64,000 nucleotides of DNA from Pelagibius marinus (GTDB taxonomy: Bacteria; Pseudomonadota; Alphaproteobacteria; Kiloniellales; Kiloniellaceae), in contig NZ_JACSDK010000013.1 in assembly GCF_014925385.1 (NCBI RefSeq), positions 1-64,000 on the forward strand. Direction: 5' to 3'. A program made the translations under genes and the position numbers. Below are positions 36,061-44,127 of the stretch, piece by piece. The notes under the pieces were generated by a model. That model was not told where the DNA came from and did not search any database. It worked only from the letters and a program-made list of their open reading frames with translations. How positions within the stretch are numbered: position 1 is the first letter of the stretch; every line of letters begins with the position of its first letter.

Positions 36061-37485
36061 CTAGCCTTCGACCCTGAACCAGGTCGTCATGCCGGCGGCC
36101 TGGTGCTCCAGCATGTGGCAGTGGATCATCCACTTGCCGGGATTGTCGGCGACGAAGGCGATCTTGGCGCTCTCCAACCGCTCGAGGAGGACGGTGTCCT
36201 TCCAGGCCTCGCTGCCGGTCGGCTTGCCGTTGCGCTCCACGACCTTGAAGTGATGACCGTGGAAGTGCATGGCGTGCGGCCAGGCGGTGTCGTTGCGCAT
36301 ATCAATCGTGACGCTGCGCCCGCGCGGCGCGCTGAACAGCGGTGTGTCGGTCATGCCGGCGGTGCCGTTCAGCGCCCAGACCTGACCCTTGCCGACCAGA
36401 TCGCGGATCGCCAGGGTCTCGCCCTGGTAGGTCGCCTGGGCCATGTTGCCCATGGCCCCGCCTTCCAGCAGCAGCTCGACCGCCTGCGCGCCGGCGAGGT
36501 CGAGATTTGTCGACAGCGGGTTGGCGGGGAGCGCGGGCGGTGGCACCGGCGAAGGCTTTGTGTGAACGAGCTGGTCACTGGGATGATAGACGAGGTGCCC
36601 GGCGACGAGTCGCTGATCGGCGCTGACCTCGGTGATGGTCGCGGTGCTGCCGGGGTCCAGGATCATATCGATGATCAGATCGACGCGCTCGCCCGGTGAG
36701 AGGGCGATGTAGCCGTCGGTGAGCTCGCGCGGCGGCACCGGCTGGCCGTCCTCGGCGACGACCCAGATGCCTGGATGTTCGATGCGCAGCTCCAGGATAC
36801 GGGCGTTGCAGGTGTTGCAGAGGCGCAGGCGGATGCGCTCACCGCTGGTCACCGGGATGTCGAGCTGATCCTGGCCGTTGAGCGTCAGGGTGTTGCCGAG
36901 ACGCCCGGCATGGCTCCAGTCCATCATGTGGGCGAAGGAGGCCTCGTCGAGCTGGCCGTCCTCGCCCAGGCGCCAGTCGTCGGCGACGATGGCGATGTCC
37001 TGCTTGGCGCCGCCCCAGCCGTCCTTTTCCTCGACGATCAGCAGGCCGTAGAGGCCGCGCGCCACCTGCTCCCAGGAGCGGTTGTGCGGGTGATACCAGA
37101 AGGTGCCGGCGTCGGGGACGGTGAAGCGGTAGTCGAAGGTCTCGCCCGGGGCGATGGGGTCCTGGGTCAGGCCCGCGACGCCGTCCATGGCGTTGTCGAT
37201 GCGGATGCCGTGCCAGTGGATGGTGGTCGGCTGGTCGAGGCCGTTCTTCAGCCGCACGAAGACCTCCTCGCCCTGGCGCGCCCGGATGATCGGGCCGGGG
37301 GAGACGCCGTCGTAGAGCCAGGTGCGGGTCTTGGGCTGGCCGGCCTCCAGCAGCAGCGCCTCGCCGGGCCCGGCGGTCAGGATCCTGGGTTCGGCGGCCA
37401 GCGCCGGCAGACGCGGCAGGCCGAGCCCGAGGGCGGAAAGCGCCAGGCCGCCCTGAAGCAGGCGGCGGCGGGACAGAAGGGGCAA
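36061..37485 (-). CDS. Multicopper oxidase, Tat-exported
   Basis: A 474-residue enzyme with a twin-arginine signal (SRRRLLQGG, about residues 5-13) and three cupredoxin domains. All copper-binding blocks are there: THIHWHG-like TTIHWHG, FWYHPH, HAMHFHGHHF, and the C-terminal HCHMLEHQAAGM holding type 1 and trinuclear ligands. Methionine-rich loops of CueO are absent. Likely roles are periplasmic copper or phenolic oxidation. The gene stands alone in convergence with the EF-hand gene; the binding-protein gene lies upstream on the same strand 71 bases away. Confidence 0.9.
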   Translation of the reverse strand: MPLLSRRRLLQGGLALSALGLGLPRLPALAAEPRILTAGPGEALLLEAGQPKTRTWLYDGVSPGPIIRARQGEEVFVRLKNGLDQPTTIHWHGIRIDNAMDGVAGLTQDPIAPGETFDYRFTVPDAGTFWYHPHNRSWEQVARGLYGLLIVEEKDGWGGAKQDIAIVADDWRLGEDGQLDEASFAHMMDWSHAGRLGNTLTLNGQDQLDIPVTSGERIRLRLCNTCNARILELRIEHPGIWVVAEDGQPVPPRELTDGYIALSPGERVDLIIDMILDPGSTATITEVSADQRLVAGHLVYHPSDQLVHTKPSPVPPPALPANPLSTNLDLAGAQAVELLLEGGAMGNMAQATYQGETLAIRDLVGKGQVWALNGTAGMTDTPLFSAPRGRSVTIDMRNDTAWPHAMHFHGHHFKVVERNGKPTGSEAWKDTVLLERLESAKIAFVADNPGKWMIHCHMLEHQAAGMTTWFRVEG

Positions 37486-37556
37486 ATCTCTCTCCTGACG
37501 GCGAGTTATGGTTGCGCTGATTATCTAGGTCCCGGGAGCCCGCTGCCAAGGTTTTA

Positions 37557-38621
37557 TCAGCGGCGCTCCTCGACGGCGCTGGCCCATTCCGAGAGGAAGG
37601 CTTTCCGCTTCAGGGCGTCCAGGTAGACCAGCAGGCCGGGGCCGAGGCGGATGGGGATCAGGGTGCCGTCGTCGCCTTCGGGTAGGGCCGGGCTCAGGAA
37701 AGCCTGGTGCTCGATGAGGCGCTGGCCCTCTTCGGAGACCAGGAAATCGATGAAGTCGCCGGCCGCCTGGGCGTTGTCGCTGGTCGCCGGGATCAGGGCC
37801 GTGCGCACCATCAGCAGGGTGTAGTCGCGCGGCAGCACGATGCCGATGGGCGCCCCGGCGTCGCGCCGGGCCTGGGCATAGGAGCCCAGCACGTTGTAGG
37901 CCAGGGCGATCTCGCCCTCGGCAACGCGGTCCAGCATCTCCGAAGAACAGCAGGACAGTTCCGCCGAGAGGTTGCCGAAGATCTCCATCAGCCGCCAGTA
38001 GGTGTCCGACTGCAGGCTGTCCTGGGTGGCGAAGAGGAAGCCAAGGCCGGAAACGTTGGGGTCGTAAGTGGCGATGCGCCCTTTGAAGAGCCCGGGCGTG
38101 CGGCGCAGCAGGTTCAGCAGTTCGAAGCGGGACCGCGGCACCGCGATCTCGGCGAAGGCCTGGCGGTTGTAGATCATGACCGCCGGCTCGCGGGTGAAGC
38201 CGAAGATGCGGTCGCGCCAGGTCGCCCAACGCGGCAGGCGCGAGGTGGCGGTGGAGACGTGGCGGCGCGCGCGCCCGTCGTTCACCAGCTTGATCTGCAG
38301 GTCCATGGCCGAGGAGATGGCGAGGTCGTAGGGGCTGTCGCCCACCTTCACGTCCTGCTCGACCGCCTCGTAGACGACCCGGCTGGTGGCCTGGTCGTAG
38401 ACCACGGCCACGTCCTGGTAGCGGTTGCGGTAGGCGCGGATCAGGCCCTCCATCACCTCGGCCTCGGTGGTGCCGATGATGTGCAGGGTGCTGGCGGCCC
38501 CGACTTCCTCGACCGCCGGATAGCTGCGCCGGTCCTCGATCTCCACGGCCCCGGCGGGCGCAGCGACAAGAAGGAGCAGCAAAGTGGCGGCAAGACGGAA
38601 CATGGGCGCTTTCCGGGTCAT
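37557..38621 (-). CDS. Periplasmic binding protein coupled to TctDE
   Basis: A 354-residue extracellular binding protein of the iron/thiamine/spermidine (PBP2) type. A signal peptide occupies about residues 1-25 (ending AGA). Recognisable segments are LHIIGTTEAEVMEGLIRAYRN, PAVMIYNRQAF, and GDFIDFLVSEEGQRLIEHQAF. Its ATG overlaps the stop of the sensor kinase (ATGA), placing it third in a tctD-tctE-binding protein operon. No ABC permease is near, so it probably presents a ligand to the periplasmic domain of TctE. Confidence 0.85.
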   Translation of the reverse strand: MTRKAPMFRLAATLLLLLVAAPAGAVEIEDRRSYPAVEEVGAASTLHIIGTTEAEVMEGLIRAYRNRYQDVAVVYDQATSRVVYEAVEQDVKVGDSPYDLAISSAMDLQIKLVNDGRARRHVSTATSRLPRWATWRDRIFGFTREPAVMIYNRQAFAEIAVPRSRFELLNLLRRTPGLFKGRIATYDPNVSGLGFLFATQDSLQSDTYWRLMEIFGNLSAELSCCSSEMLDRVAEGEIALAYNVLGSYAQARRDAGAPIGIVLPRDYTLLMVRTALIPATSDNAQAAGDFIDFLVSEEGQRLIEHQAFLSPALPEGDDGTLIPIRLGPGLLVYLDALKRKAFLSEWASAVEERR

Positions 38622-40027
38622 GATCGGATTCGAGGGGCGGAGAAGGTGAGGCGCAGGCGCAGGCCCTGGGGCTCGTTGTCCTCCAGACGCACCCGGCCGC
38701 GGTGCGCCAGCATGACCTGGCGGACGATGGAAAGGCCGAGGCCGGAGCCCATGGTTTTCCCGCCCCTGGTTTCGGCGCCTGGGGTTTCGCTGGCGGACCC
38801 GCCGCGGCGGAAGCGCTCGAAGACCAGGTCGCGGTCCTGGCGCGGGATGCCGGGGCCGTGGTCGGCGATGACGATCTCCGGCGTCTTGCCGCCGGTGACG
38901 GTGATCTGAACGTAGTCGTCGGCCGGGCCGTACTTGATGGCGTTGTCGAGGCCGTTGCGGATGGCCTCCAGCAGGGCGATCTCGTCGCCCAGGATCTCGG
39001 CGCTGTCGTCCAGGTCGAGGCGGAAGTCGATGCCGCGCATCTCCGCCGCCACCTCCAGGTCGCGCGCCGCCGTGCGCGCCAGGGCGGCCAGGGAGAGCGG
39101 CTGGCGTTCGGCGCGCTCGGCGCGGTAGGCGATCATCGCCTGGGTCAGCATCTGGGTGGTGAGCTGCGAGGTCTCGTCGGCGGCGCGCAGCATGCGGCGC
39201 AGGCTTTCCTCGCTGGCCTGACCATTGCCCCTCAGGGCCACCTCCGCCTGGGCCTTCAGGGCCGCCAGGGGCGTGCGGATGCGGTGGGCCGCCTCGGCGA
39301 TGAACTGCTGGCTGGTGTCCAGGGTGTTGCGCAGGCGCTCGATGAAGTCGTTGATGGCGTCGACCAGCGGTTCGATCTCGCGCGGCGCGGCCGTTTCCAG
39401 GGGCGAGAAGTCGTCGCTGGCGCGCTCGGCGATGGCGCGTTCGATCTCGTGCACGGGCTTGAGCGCGCGGGAGATGGCGACCCAGGCCAGGAAACCCGCC
39501 AGGGCCAGGAAGCCGAGGCCGACGCCGGCGGCGGAGAGCGCGATGTTGGTGGTCAGCGTGCCGAAGGCCTCGCGGGTCTGGGCCACGGTGATGAGCACGG
39601 ACTCGCGCTGGTCGCTGGTGAGGATCGACCGCCGCGCGGTCGCCACCCGCACGGTGTCGCCGCGGTAGCGGGTGGTGAAGAAGCGCGGCGTGTCCTCCTG
39701 CTCCGGCAGCGCGCCGGGCGGCAGATCGTCGTAACCGGTAATGAGCTGTCCGCCGCTGGTGGCGATGCGGTAGAAGACCCGGTCTTCGCCGGCCAGGCCC
39801 AGCATCTCCAGGGCGGCGTAGGGCAGGTCGACGGTCAGCGCGCCTTCGGCGACGCGCACCTGCTCGGCGATGGCGATGGCGGAGGCGCCGAGGATGGTGT
39901 CCTGGGTCGAATCCGCCGCGCGCCCGGCCACCGCCTGGACCGAGAGGTAGAGCAGCACGGCCAGACCGGAGAAGACCAGCAGCAGCTGGCCCAGCAGGCG
40001 GCGGCGCAGGGACCAGGTCGTGCTCAT
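38618..40027 (-). CDS. tctE: Sensor histidine kinase, TctE-like
   Basis: A 469-residue membrane kinase. The first membrane segment is at about 12-32 and the second near 165-185, around a periplasmic TctE_N-type domain. A HAMP region follows, then HisKA with the phospho-acceptor His in FIAEAAHRIRTPLAALKAQ, and HATPase (RNGLDNAIKYGP, DHGPGIP, GSGLGLSIV). The ATG at 40027 begins directly before the first membrane segment; a GTG at 40072 is in frame but overlaps the regulator. It forms an operon with tctD and the binding protein, and is divergent from tctCBA. Confidence 0.88.
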   Translation of the reverse strand: MSTTWSLRRRLLGQLLLVFSGLAVLLYLSVQAVAGRAADSTQDTILGASAIAIAEQVRVAEGALTVDLPYAALEMLGLAGEDRVFYRIATSGGQLITGYDDLPPGALPEQEDTPRFFTTRYRGDTVRVATARRSILTSDQRESVLITVAQTREAFGTLTTNIALSAAGVGLGFLALAGFLAWVAISRALKPVHEIERAIAERASDDFSPLETAAPREIEPLVDAINDFIERLRNTLDTSQQFIAEAAHRIRTPLAALKAQAEVALRGNGQASEESLRRMLRAADETSQLTTQMLTQAMIAYRAERAERQPLSLAALARTAARDLEVAAEMRGIDFRLDLDDSAEILGDEIALLEAIRNGLDNAIKYGPADDYVQITVTGGKTPEIVIADHGPGIPRQDRDLVFERFRRGGSASETPGAETRGGKTMGSGLGLSIVRQVMLAHRGRVRLEDNEPQGLRLRLTFSAPRIRS

Positions 40028-40052
40028 GGGATCGACTTCATGGGAGAAGCGG

Positions 40053-40754
40053 TCATTCGCCGCTCCCCTCACCGTCTTCGGGCGTGGCCTCGCGCAGGCG
40101 GTAGCCGAGGCCGCGCACGGTCTCGATGACCACGCCGCCGTTGTGGATCTTGCGGCGCAGGCGGCCGATGTAGACCTCGATGGCGTTCTCGCTGGCGTCC
40201 TCGGCCAGGCCGAAGAGCTTGTCCATGAGCTGGGCTTTGCTGAAGACCTGGCCGGGCGAGGACAGCAGCACTTCCAGCAGGCGCAGCTCGCGGCTGCGCA
40301 GGTCCAGTGGCTGGCCGGCGGCGGTGACGCTGGAGGCGGCGGCGTCGAGCTCCAGCGCGCCGAGCTGAACCAGGCTCTGGGACATGCCGTGGCGGCGGCG
40401 CACCACGGCGCGGCAGCGCGCGTCCAGCTCGGCCACCTCGAAGGGCTTGGTCATGTAGTCGTCGGCGCCCAGGTCGAGCAGGTGCACCCGGTCGGCGACC
40501 TGGGAGCGGGCGGTCAGCACCAGCACCGGCAGGTCGCTTTCGCTGCTACGGATCTGCTGCAGGATCTGGCGGCCGTCGCCGCCCGGCAGCATGATATCCA
40601 GCACCACCAGGTCGAACTCGCTGCCGCCGGCATGCAGGTAGTCCTCGGCCTCCGGGGCCGTGCGCGCCCAATCCACAGCATGGCCGTCGGCGCGGAAGTG
40701 GCGTTCCAGCGCATCGCCCAGGTCCTCGTTGTCCTCTACCAGAAGCAGCCGCAT
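40053..40754 (-). CDS. tctD: OmpR-family response regulator, TctD-like
   Basis: A 233-residue regulator with an N-terminal receiver domain (LLVEDNEDLG, acceptor Asp in LVVLDIMLPGGDG at about residue 51, Lys in YMTKPFEVAEL) and a C-terminal winged helix (LRSRELRLLEVLLSSPGQVFSKAQL, ending IETVRGLGYRL; motifs given in overlapping short form). It is the first gene of the tctDE operon. The 11-base-spaced direct repeats at 40814-40834 in the divergent gap are likely its binding sites for activating tctC. Confidence 0.9.
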   Translation of the reverse strand: MRLLLVEDNEDLGDALERHFRADGHAVDWARTAPEAEDYLHAGGSEFDLVVLDIMLPGGDGRQILQQIRSSESDLPVLVLTARSQVADRVHLLDLGADDYMTKPFEVAELDARCRAVVRRRHGMSQSLVQLGALELDAAASSVTAAGQPLDLRSRELRLLEVLLSSPGQVFSKAQLMDKLFGLAEDASENAIEVYIGRLRRKIHNGGVVIETVRGLGYRLREATPEDGEGSGE

Positions 40755-40813
40755 CGGGGCTTATTCTACCTCGTGTTTATGCCGCACCTCTTCCCGCTTC
40801 CTCTGCTTCGCGC

Positions 40814-40834
40814 GCGACAGGTTGGCGACAGGTT
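40814..40834. promoter_or_regulatory. Tandem GCGACAGGTT repeats, likely TctD sites
   Basis: GCGACAGGTT occurs at 40814-40823 and again at 40825-40834, an exact 11-base period. OmpR-family dimers bind such one-helical-turn direct repeats head to tail. The sites lie 67 bases before the tctC start and 60 bases before the divergent tctD start. Confidence 0.65.
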
Positions 40835-40900
40835 CCCGCGTTATGGTCGATCCTGGCAAATACGGGTGAAGTCCCGTCAATAATGCATTGGGAGGAAATA

Positions 40901-41893
40901 ATGCGAAAGTTTCCCATGAACCGCCGCGCGGTGATTGCGGCGGCCACCGGCGTCGCCATGGCGGCCGCCTTGGGCGCAGGCGCCGCGCAGGCGCAGTCCC
41001 TTGACGAAGTCCACTTCCTGATCCCCGGCGGCGCCGGGGGCGGCTGGGGCGGGACGGCACGCGGCACCGGCGGGGCCCTGGCCAAGGCCGGCCTGGGCGG
41101 CACCGCCTCCTTCGAAAACATGTCCGGCGGCGGCGGCGGCAAGGCCATCGCCCACCTGATCGAGACGGCGGACAAGGCGGACGACACCCTGATGGTGAAC
41201 TCCACGCCGATCGTCATCCGCTCGCTGCAGAAGGTCTTTCCGCAGTCCTTCCGCGACCTGACCCCGATCGCCTCGACCATCGGCGACTACGCCGCCATCG
41301 TGGTGAACAACGATTCGCCGATCCAGGACTTCAACAGCCTGGTCGAGGCCTACAAGGCCGATCCTTCGAACGTCGCCATCGGCGGCGGCTCGGTCGCCGG
41401 CGGCATGGACCACATCGTCGCCGCCCTGGTGATGAAGGGCGCCGGCGCCAAGCCGACGGCGGTCAAGTACATCCCCTATGACGCGGGCGGCAAGGCCATG
41501 GCGGGCCTGCTGTCGGGCGAGATCAAGGCGCTGTCCACCGGCTTCGGCGAGGCCGTCGACCTGGCCAAGCAGGGCGAGGTGCGCATCCTCTGCGTCACCT
41601 CCATGAAGCGCGTCGACGCGGCGCCGGACGTGCCGACCTGCGACGAGGCGGGCTCCAAGGGCACCGAGTTCGTCAACTGGCGCGGCTTCTTCGGCCCTCC
41701 GGGTCTCTCCAAGGAAAAGCAGATGGCTTACCAGGAGACCCTGAAGAAGATGTACAGCACCCCGGAGTGGGAAACGGTCCGCGCCCGCAACGGCTGGGTC
41801 AACATCTACCACCCGGGCGACGAGTTCGTTTCCTTCCTGGAAGGCCAGGAAAAGCAGATCGGTGATCTGATGAAGGAACTCGGGTTCCTGTAA
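40901..41893 (+). CDS. tctC: Tripartite tricarboxylate transporter binding protein (TctC/Bug)
   Basis: A 330-residue periplasmic binding protein. A signal sequence covers about residues 1-27 (ends AAQA, preceded by RR). The Bug/TctC fold shows in VHFLIPGGAGGGWGGTAR, NMSGGGGGKA and IGGGSVAGGMDHI. I chose ATG 40901, eight bases after GGGAGGAAA. It is the first gene of tctCBA and is separated from tctB by a strong hairpin, as expected for an abundant binding protein. The substrate is probably a citrate-like carboxylate. Confidence 0.9.
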   Translation: MRKFPMNRRAVIAAATGVAMAAALGAGAAQAQSLDEVHFLIPGGAGGGWGGTARGTGGALAKAGLGGTASFENMSGGGGGKAIAHLIETADKADDTLMVNSTPIVIRSLQKVFPQSFRDLTPIASTIGDYAAIVVNNDSPIQDFNSLVEAYKADPSNVAIGGGSVAGGMDHIVAALVMKGAGAKPTAVKYIPYDAGGKAMAGLLSGEIKALSTGFGEAVDLAKQGEVRILCVTSMKRVDAAPDVPTCDEAGSKGTEFVNWRGFFGPPGLSKEKQMAYQETLKKMYSTPEWETVRARNGWVNIYHPGDEFVSFLEGQEKQIGDLMKELGFL

Positions 41894-41952
41894 GGAGTTA
41901 CCCTCCCGCATAGGAAATTCCCCGGCAGGGGAGATTCCACTAGGGTATCTGA

Positions 41953-41982
41953 GGGGGCCGGAGCTCAAAGGTTCCGGCCCCC
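41953..41982 (+). terminator. Stem-loop between tctC and tctB
   Basis: GGGGGCCGGA (41953-41962) pairs perfectly with TCCGGCCCCC (41973-41982) around a ten-base loop, followed by GCTTTCC. It lies 60 bases after tctC. It is probably a partial terminator or an mRNA 3'-end stabiliser that raises tctC above tctBA expression. Confidence 0.7.
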
Positions 41983-42050
41983 GCTTTCCAGCCGGGAAGC
42001 CTTGCCGGGAAATCACAACAACGACGCCCGGCAAACGTTGGGGGATTGCC

Positions 42051-42512
42051 ATGTTGACCCGTGACCGCATCGGCGCGCTGCTGCTGCTGGCCTTCAGCAT
42101 CTTCTACTGGTCGCGCATCGACGACATCCGGCTCTTGCCGTTTCAGGCCGAGGCCGCCTTCACCGGGCGCACCGCGCCGGAGGTGCTGGCGGTGCTGGGG
42201 GTCGTGCTCTCGGTCGTTCTGCTGCTGAAGCCCGGCAGTGATGCCGGCATCGAGGCGAAAGGCTACCGCTGGGGCACCGCGGGGCTGATCTGCCTGCTGA
42301 TGGTGGCCTATGGCCTGACCGTGCGGCCGGCCGGCTTTCTCATCTCCACCAGCCTGTTCCTGGCTTTTGGATTTTTCATTCTCGGCGAACGCCGCTGGCT
42401 GGTGCTGCTGGGCGTCTCCGTTCCCCTGGTCGTGCTGTTCTGGCTGCTGATGACCCAGGTCCTCAGCGTCTACATCGCGCCCTGGCCCGAATTCATGGAT
42501 CTCAGCCGATGA
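42051..42512 (+). CDS. tctB: Tripartite tricarboxylate transporter small membrane subunit (TctB)
   Basis: A 153-residue protein with about four membrane segments, including RIGALLLLAFSIFYW near the N-terminus, EVLAVLGVVLSVVLLL and WLVLLGVSVPLVVLFWLL near the end. This is the size and topology of TctB/DUF1468. It starts at ATG 42051 after GGGGGATTGCC and overlaps tctA by four bases (ATGA). Confidence 0.88.
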   Translation: MLTRDRIGALLLLAFSIFYWSRIDDIRLLPFQAEAAFTGRTAPEVLAVLGVVLSVVLLLKPGSDAGIEAKGYRWGTAGLICLLMVAYGLTVRPAGFLISTSLFLAFGFFILGERRWLVLLGVSVPLVVLFWLLMTQVLSVYIAPWPEFMDLSR

Positions 42513-44047
42513 TCGAAGGCATTCTCCAGGGACTTTCCACCGCCGCCTCGCCGATCAACCTGCTGATGGTTGCGATCGGCTGTTTCGTCGGCACCTTCAT
42601 CGGCATGCTGCCGGGTCTGGGACCGATCTCCGCCATTGCGTTGATGATCCCCATCACCTACGGCTTCGATCCGGCGACCGGCCTGATCCTCATGGCCGGC
42701 GTCTACTACGGCGCCATCTTCGGCGGCTCGACCTCGTCGATCCTGATCAACGCGCCGGGCGTCGCCGGCACCGTTGCGACGGCCTTCGACGGCTATCCCA
42801 TGGCGCGCCAGGGCAAGGCCGGCAAGGCGCTGGCCATCGCCGCCTACTCGTCCTTCTCCGGCGGCACCATTGCCGCCATCCTGCTGCTCGTCGCCGCGCC
42901 GTCGCTGGCCGTGGTGTCGCGCGCCTTTCAGTCCACCGACTACTTCGCGCTGATGGTGCTGGGCCTCACCGCTGTCGCCGCCTTTGCCGGCAAGGGCAAC
43001 GTCGTGAAGGCGCTGCTGATGACGGTGCTGGGGCTCATGCTCTCCACCGTCGGCACCGACAAGGGGGTGGGCGTGCCGCGCTTCACCTTCGGCCAGATCG
43101 ACCTGGCCGACGGCATCTCCTTCCTGCTGCTGGCCATGGCGACCTTCGCGTTGTCGGAGGCGCTGATGGCGATTCTCAAGCCCAAGAGCGACGCCGACCG
43201 CAAACGCGAGATGGAAGCGCAGAAGAACCTCGGCTCCATGAAGATCCCGCGCGAGGAACTGAAGGAGATGGCGCCGGTGGTCGGCCGCTCCTCGATCCTC
43301 GGCTTTTTCGTCGGCGTGCTGCCCGGGGCGGGCGCGACCATCGCCTCTTTCCTGGCCTACGGCATCGAACAGCGCCTGGCCGGCCCCAAGAAGGGTGCCG
43401 AATTCGGCAAGGGCTCGGTGCGCGGCCTGGCCGCGCCGGAGACGGCGAACAACGCCGCCTGCTCCGGTTCCTTCGTGCCGCTGCTGACGCTGGGCATCCC
43501 CGGCTCCGGCACCACGGCGATCATGCTGGGGGCGCTGCTGTCCTACGGCATCCAGCCCGGCCCGCGCCTCTTCGAGGAGAACCCCGACGTCTTCTGGTCT
43601 GTCATCATCTCGATGTACATCGGCAACGTGATCCTCTTGATCCTGAACCTGCCGCTGATCCCCTACATCGCGCGGGTGCTGGCCATTCCCTCGAATATCC
43701 TGCTGCCGCTGATCGTCTTCTTCTCGCTGATCGGGGTCTACTTCGTCTCCTTCAACACCTTCGACATTCAGCTGATGGTGCTCTTCGCGGTCGCCGCCGT
43801 GGGCCTGCGGCTGCTCGACTTCCCCATGGCGCCCATGCTGCTGGGCTTCATCCTGGGCGGCATGATGGAGGAGAACCTGCGCCGCGCCCTGGCGATCTAC
43901 AACGACAGCTGGGTCTTCCTCTGGGAGCGCGGCCTGACCCTCTCGATCCTGATCATCGCCGCCCTGGTGCTCTTTGTGCCGATGATCGGGCCGAAGATCA
44001 CCGCCGTCCTGGCCCGCCGCCGCGAGGTGGCCGGGGAGGGCGGCTGA
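42509..44047 (+). CDS. tctA: Tripartite tricarboxylate transporter large permease (TctA)
   Basis: A 512-residue permease with about 11-12 membrane segments. The TctA signatures are GMLPGLGPISAIALMIPITYG, YYGAIFGGSTSSILINAPG (first half) and GVLPGAGATIASFLAYG (second half), plus the LGIPGSGTTAIMLGAL region. It completes the tctCBA transporter, whose regulation by TctDE is suggested by the divergent layout. Confidence 0.93.
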   Translation: MIEGILQGLSTAASPINLLMVAIGCFVGTFIGMLPGLGPISAIALMIPITYGFDPATGLILMAGVYYGAIFGGSTSSILINAPGVAGTVATAFDGYPMARQGKAGKALAIAAYSSFSGGTIAAILLLVAAPSLAVVSRAFQSTDYFALMVLGLTAVAAFAGKGNVVKALLMTVLGLMLSTVGTDKGVGVPRFTFGQIDLADGISFLLLAMATFALSEALMAILKPKSDADRKREMEAQKNLGSMKIPREELKEMAPVVGRSSILGFFVGVLPGAGATIASFLAYGIEQRLAGPKKGAEFGKGSVRGLAAPETANNAACSGSFVPLLTLGIPGSGTTAIMLGALLSYGIQPGPRLFEENPDVFWSVIISMYIGNVILLILNLPLIPYIARVLAIPSNILLPLIVFFSLIGVYFVSFNTFDIQLMVLFAVAAVGLRLLDFPMAPMLLGFILGGMMEENLRRALAIYNDSWVFLWERGLTLSILIIAALVLFVPMIGPKITAVLARRREVAGEGG

Positions 44048-44127
44048 GACTTTCCGCGCCCGGAAGCGGCGCGCTATAGTCCCCTCGTCTGAAATTCGCA
44101 GCCATAAGCGGGCGAGGGGACGAGGGA

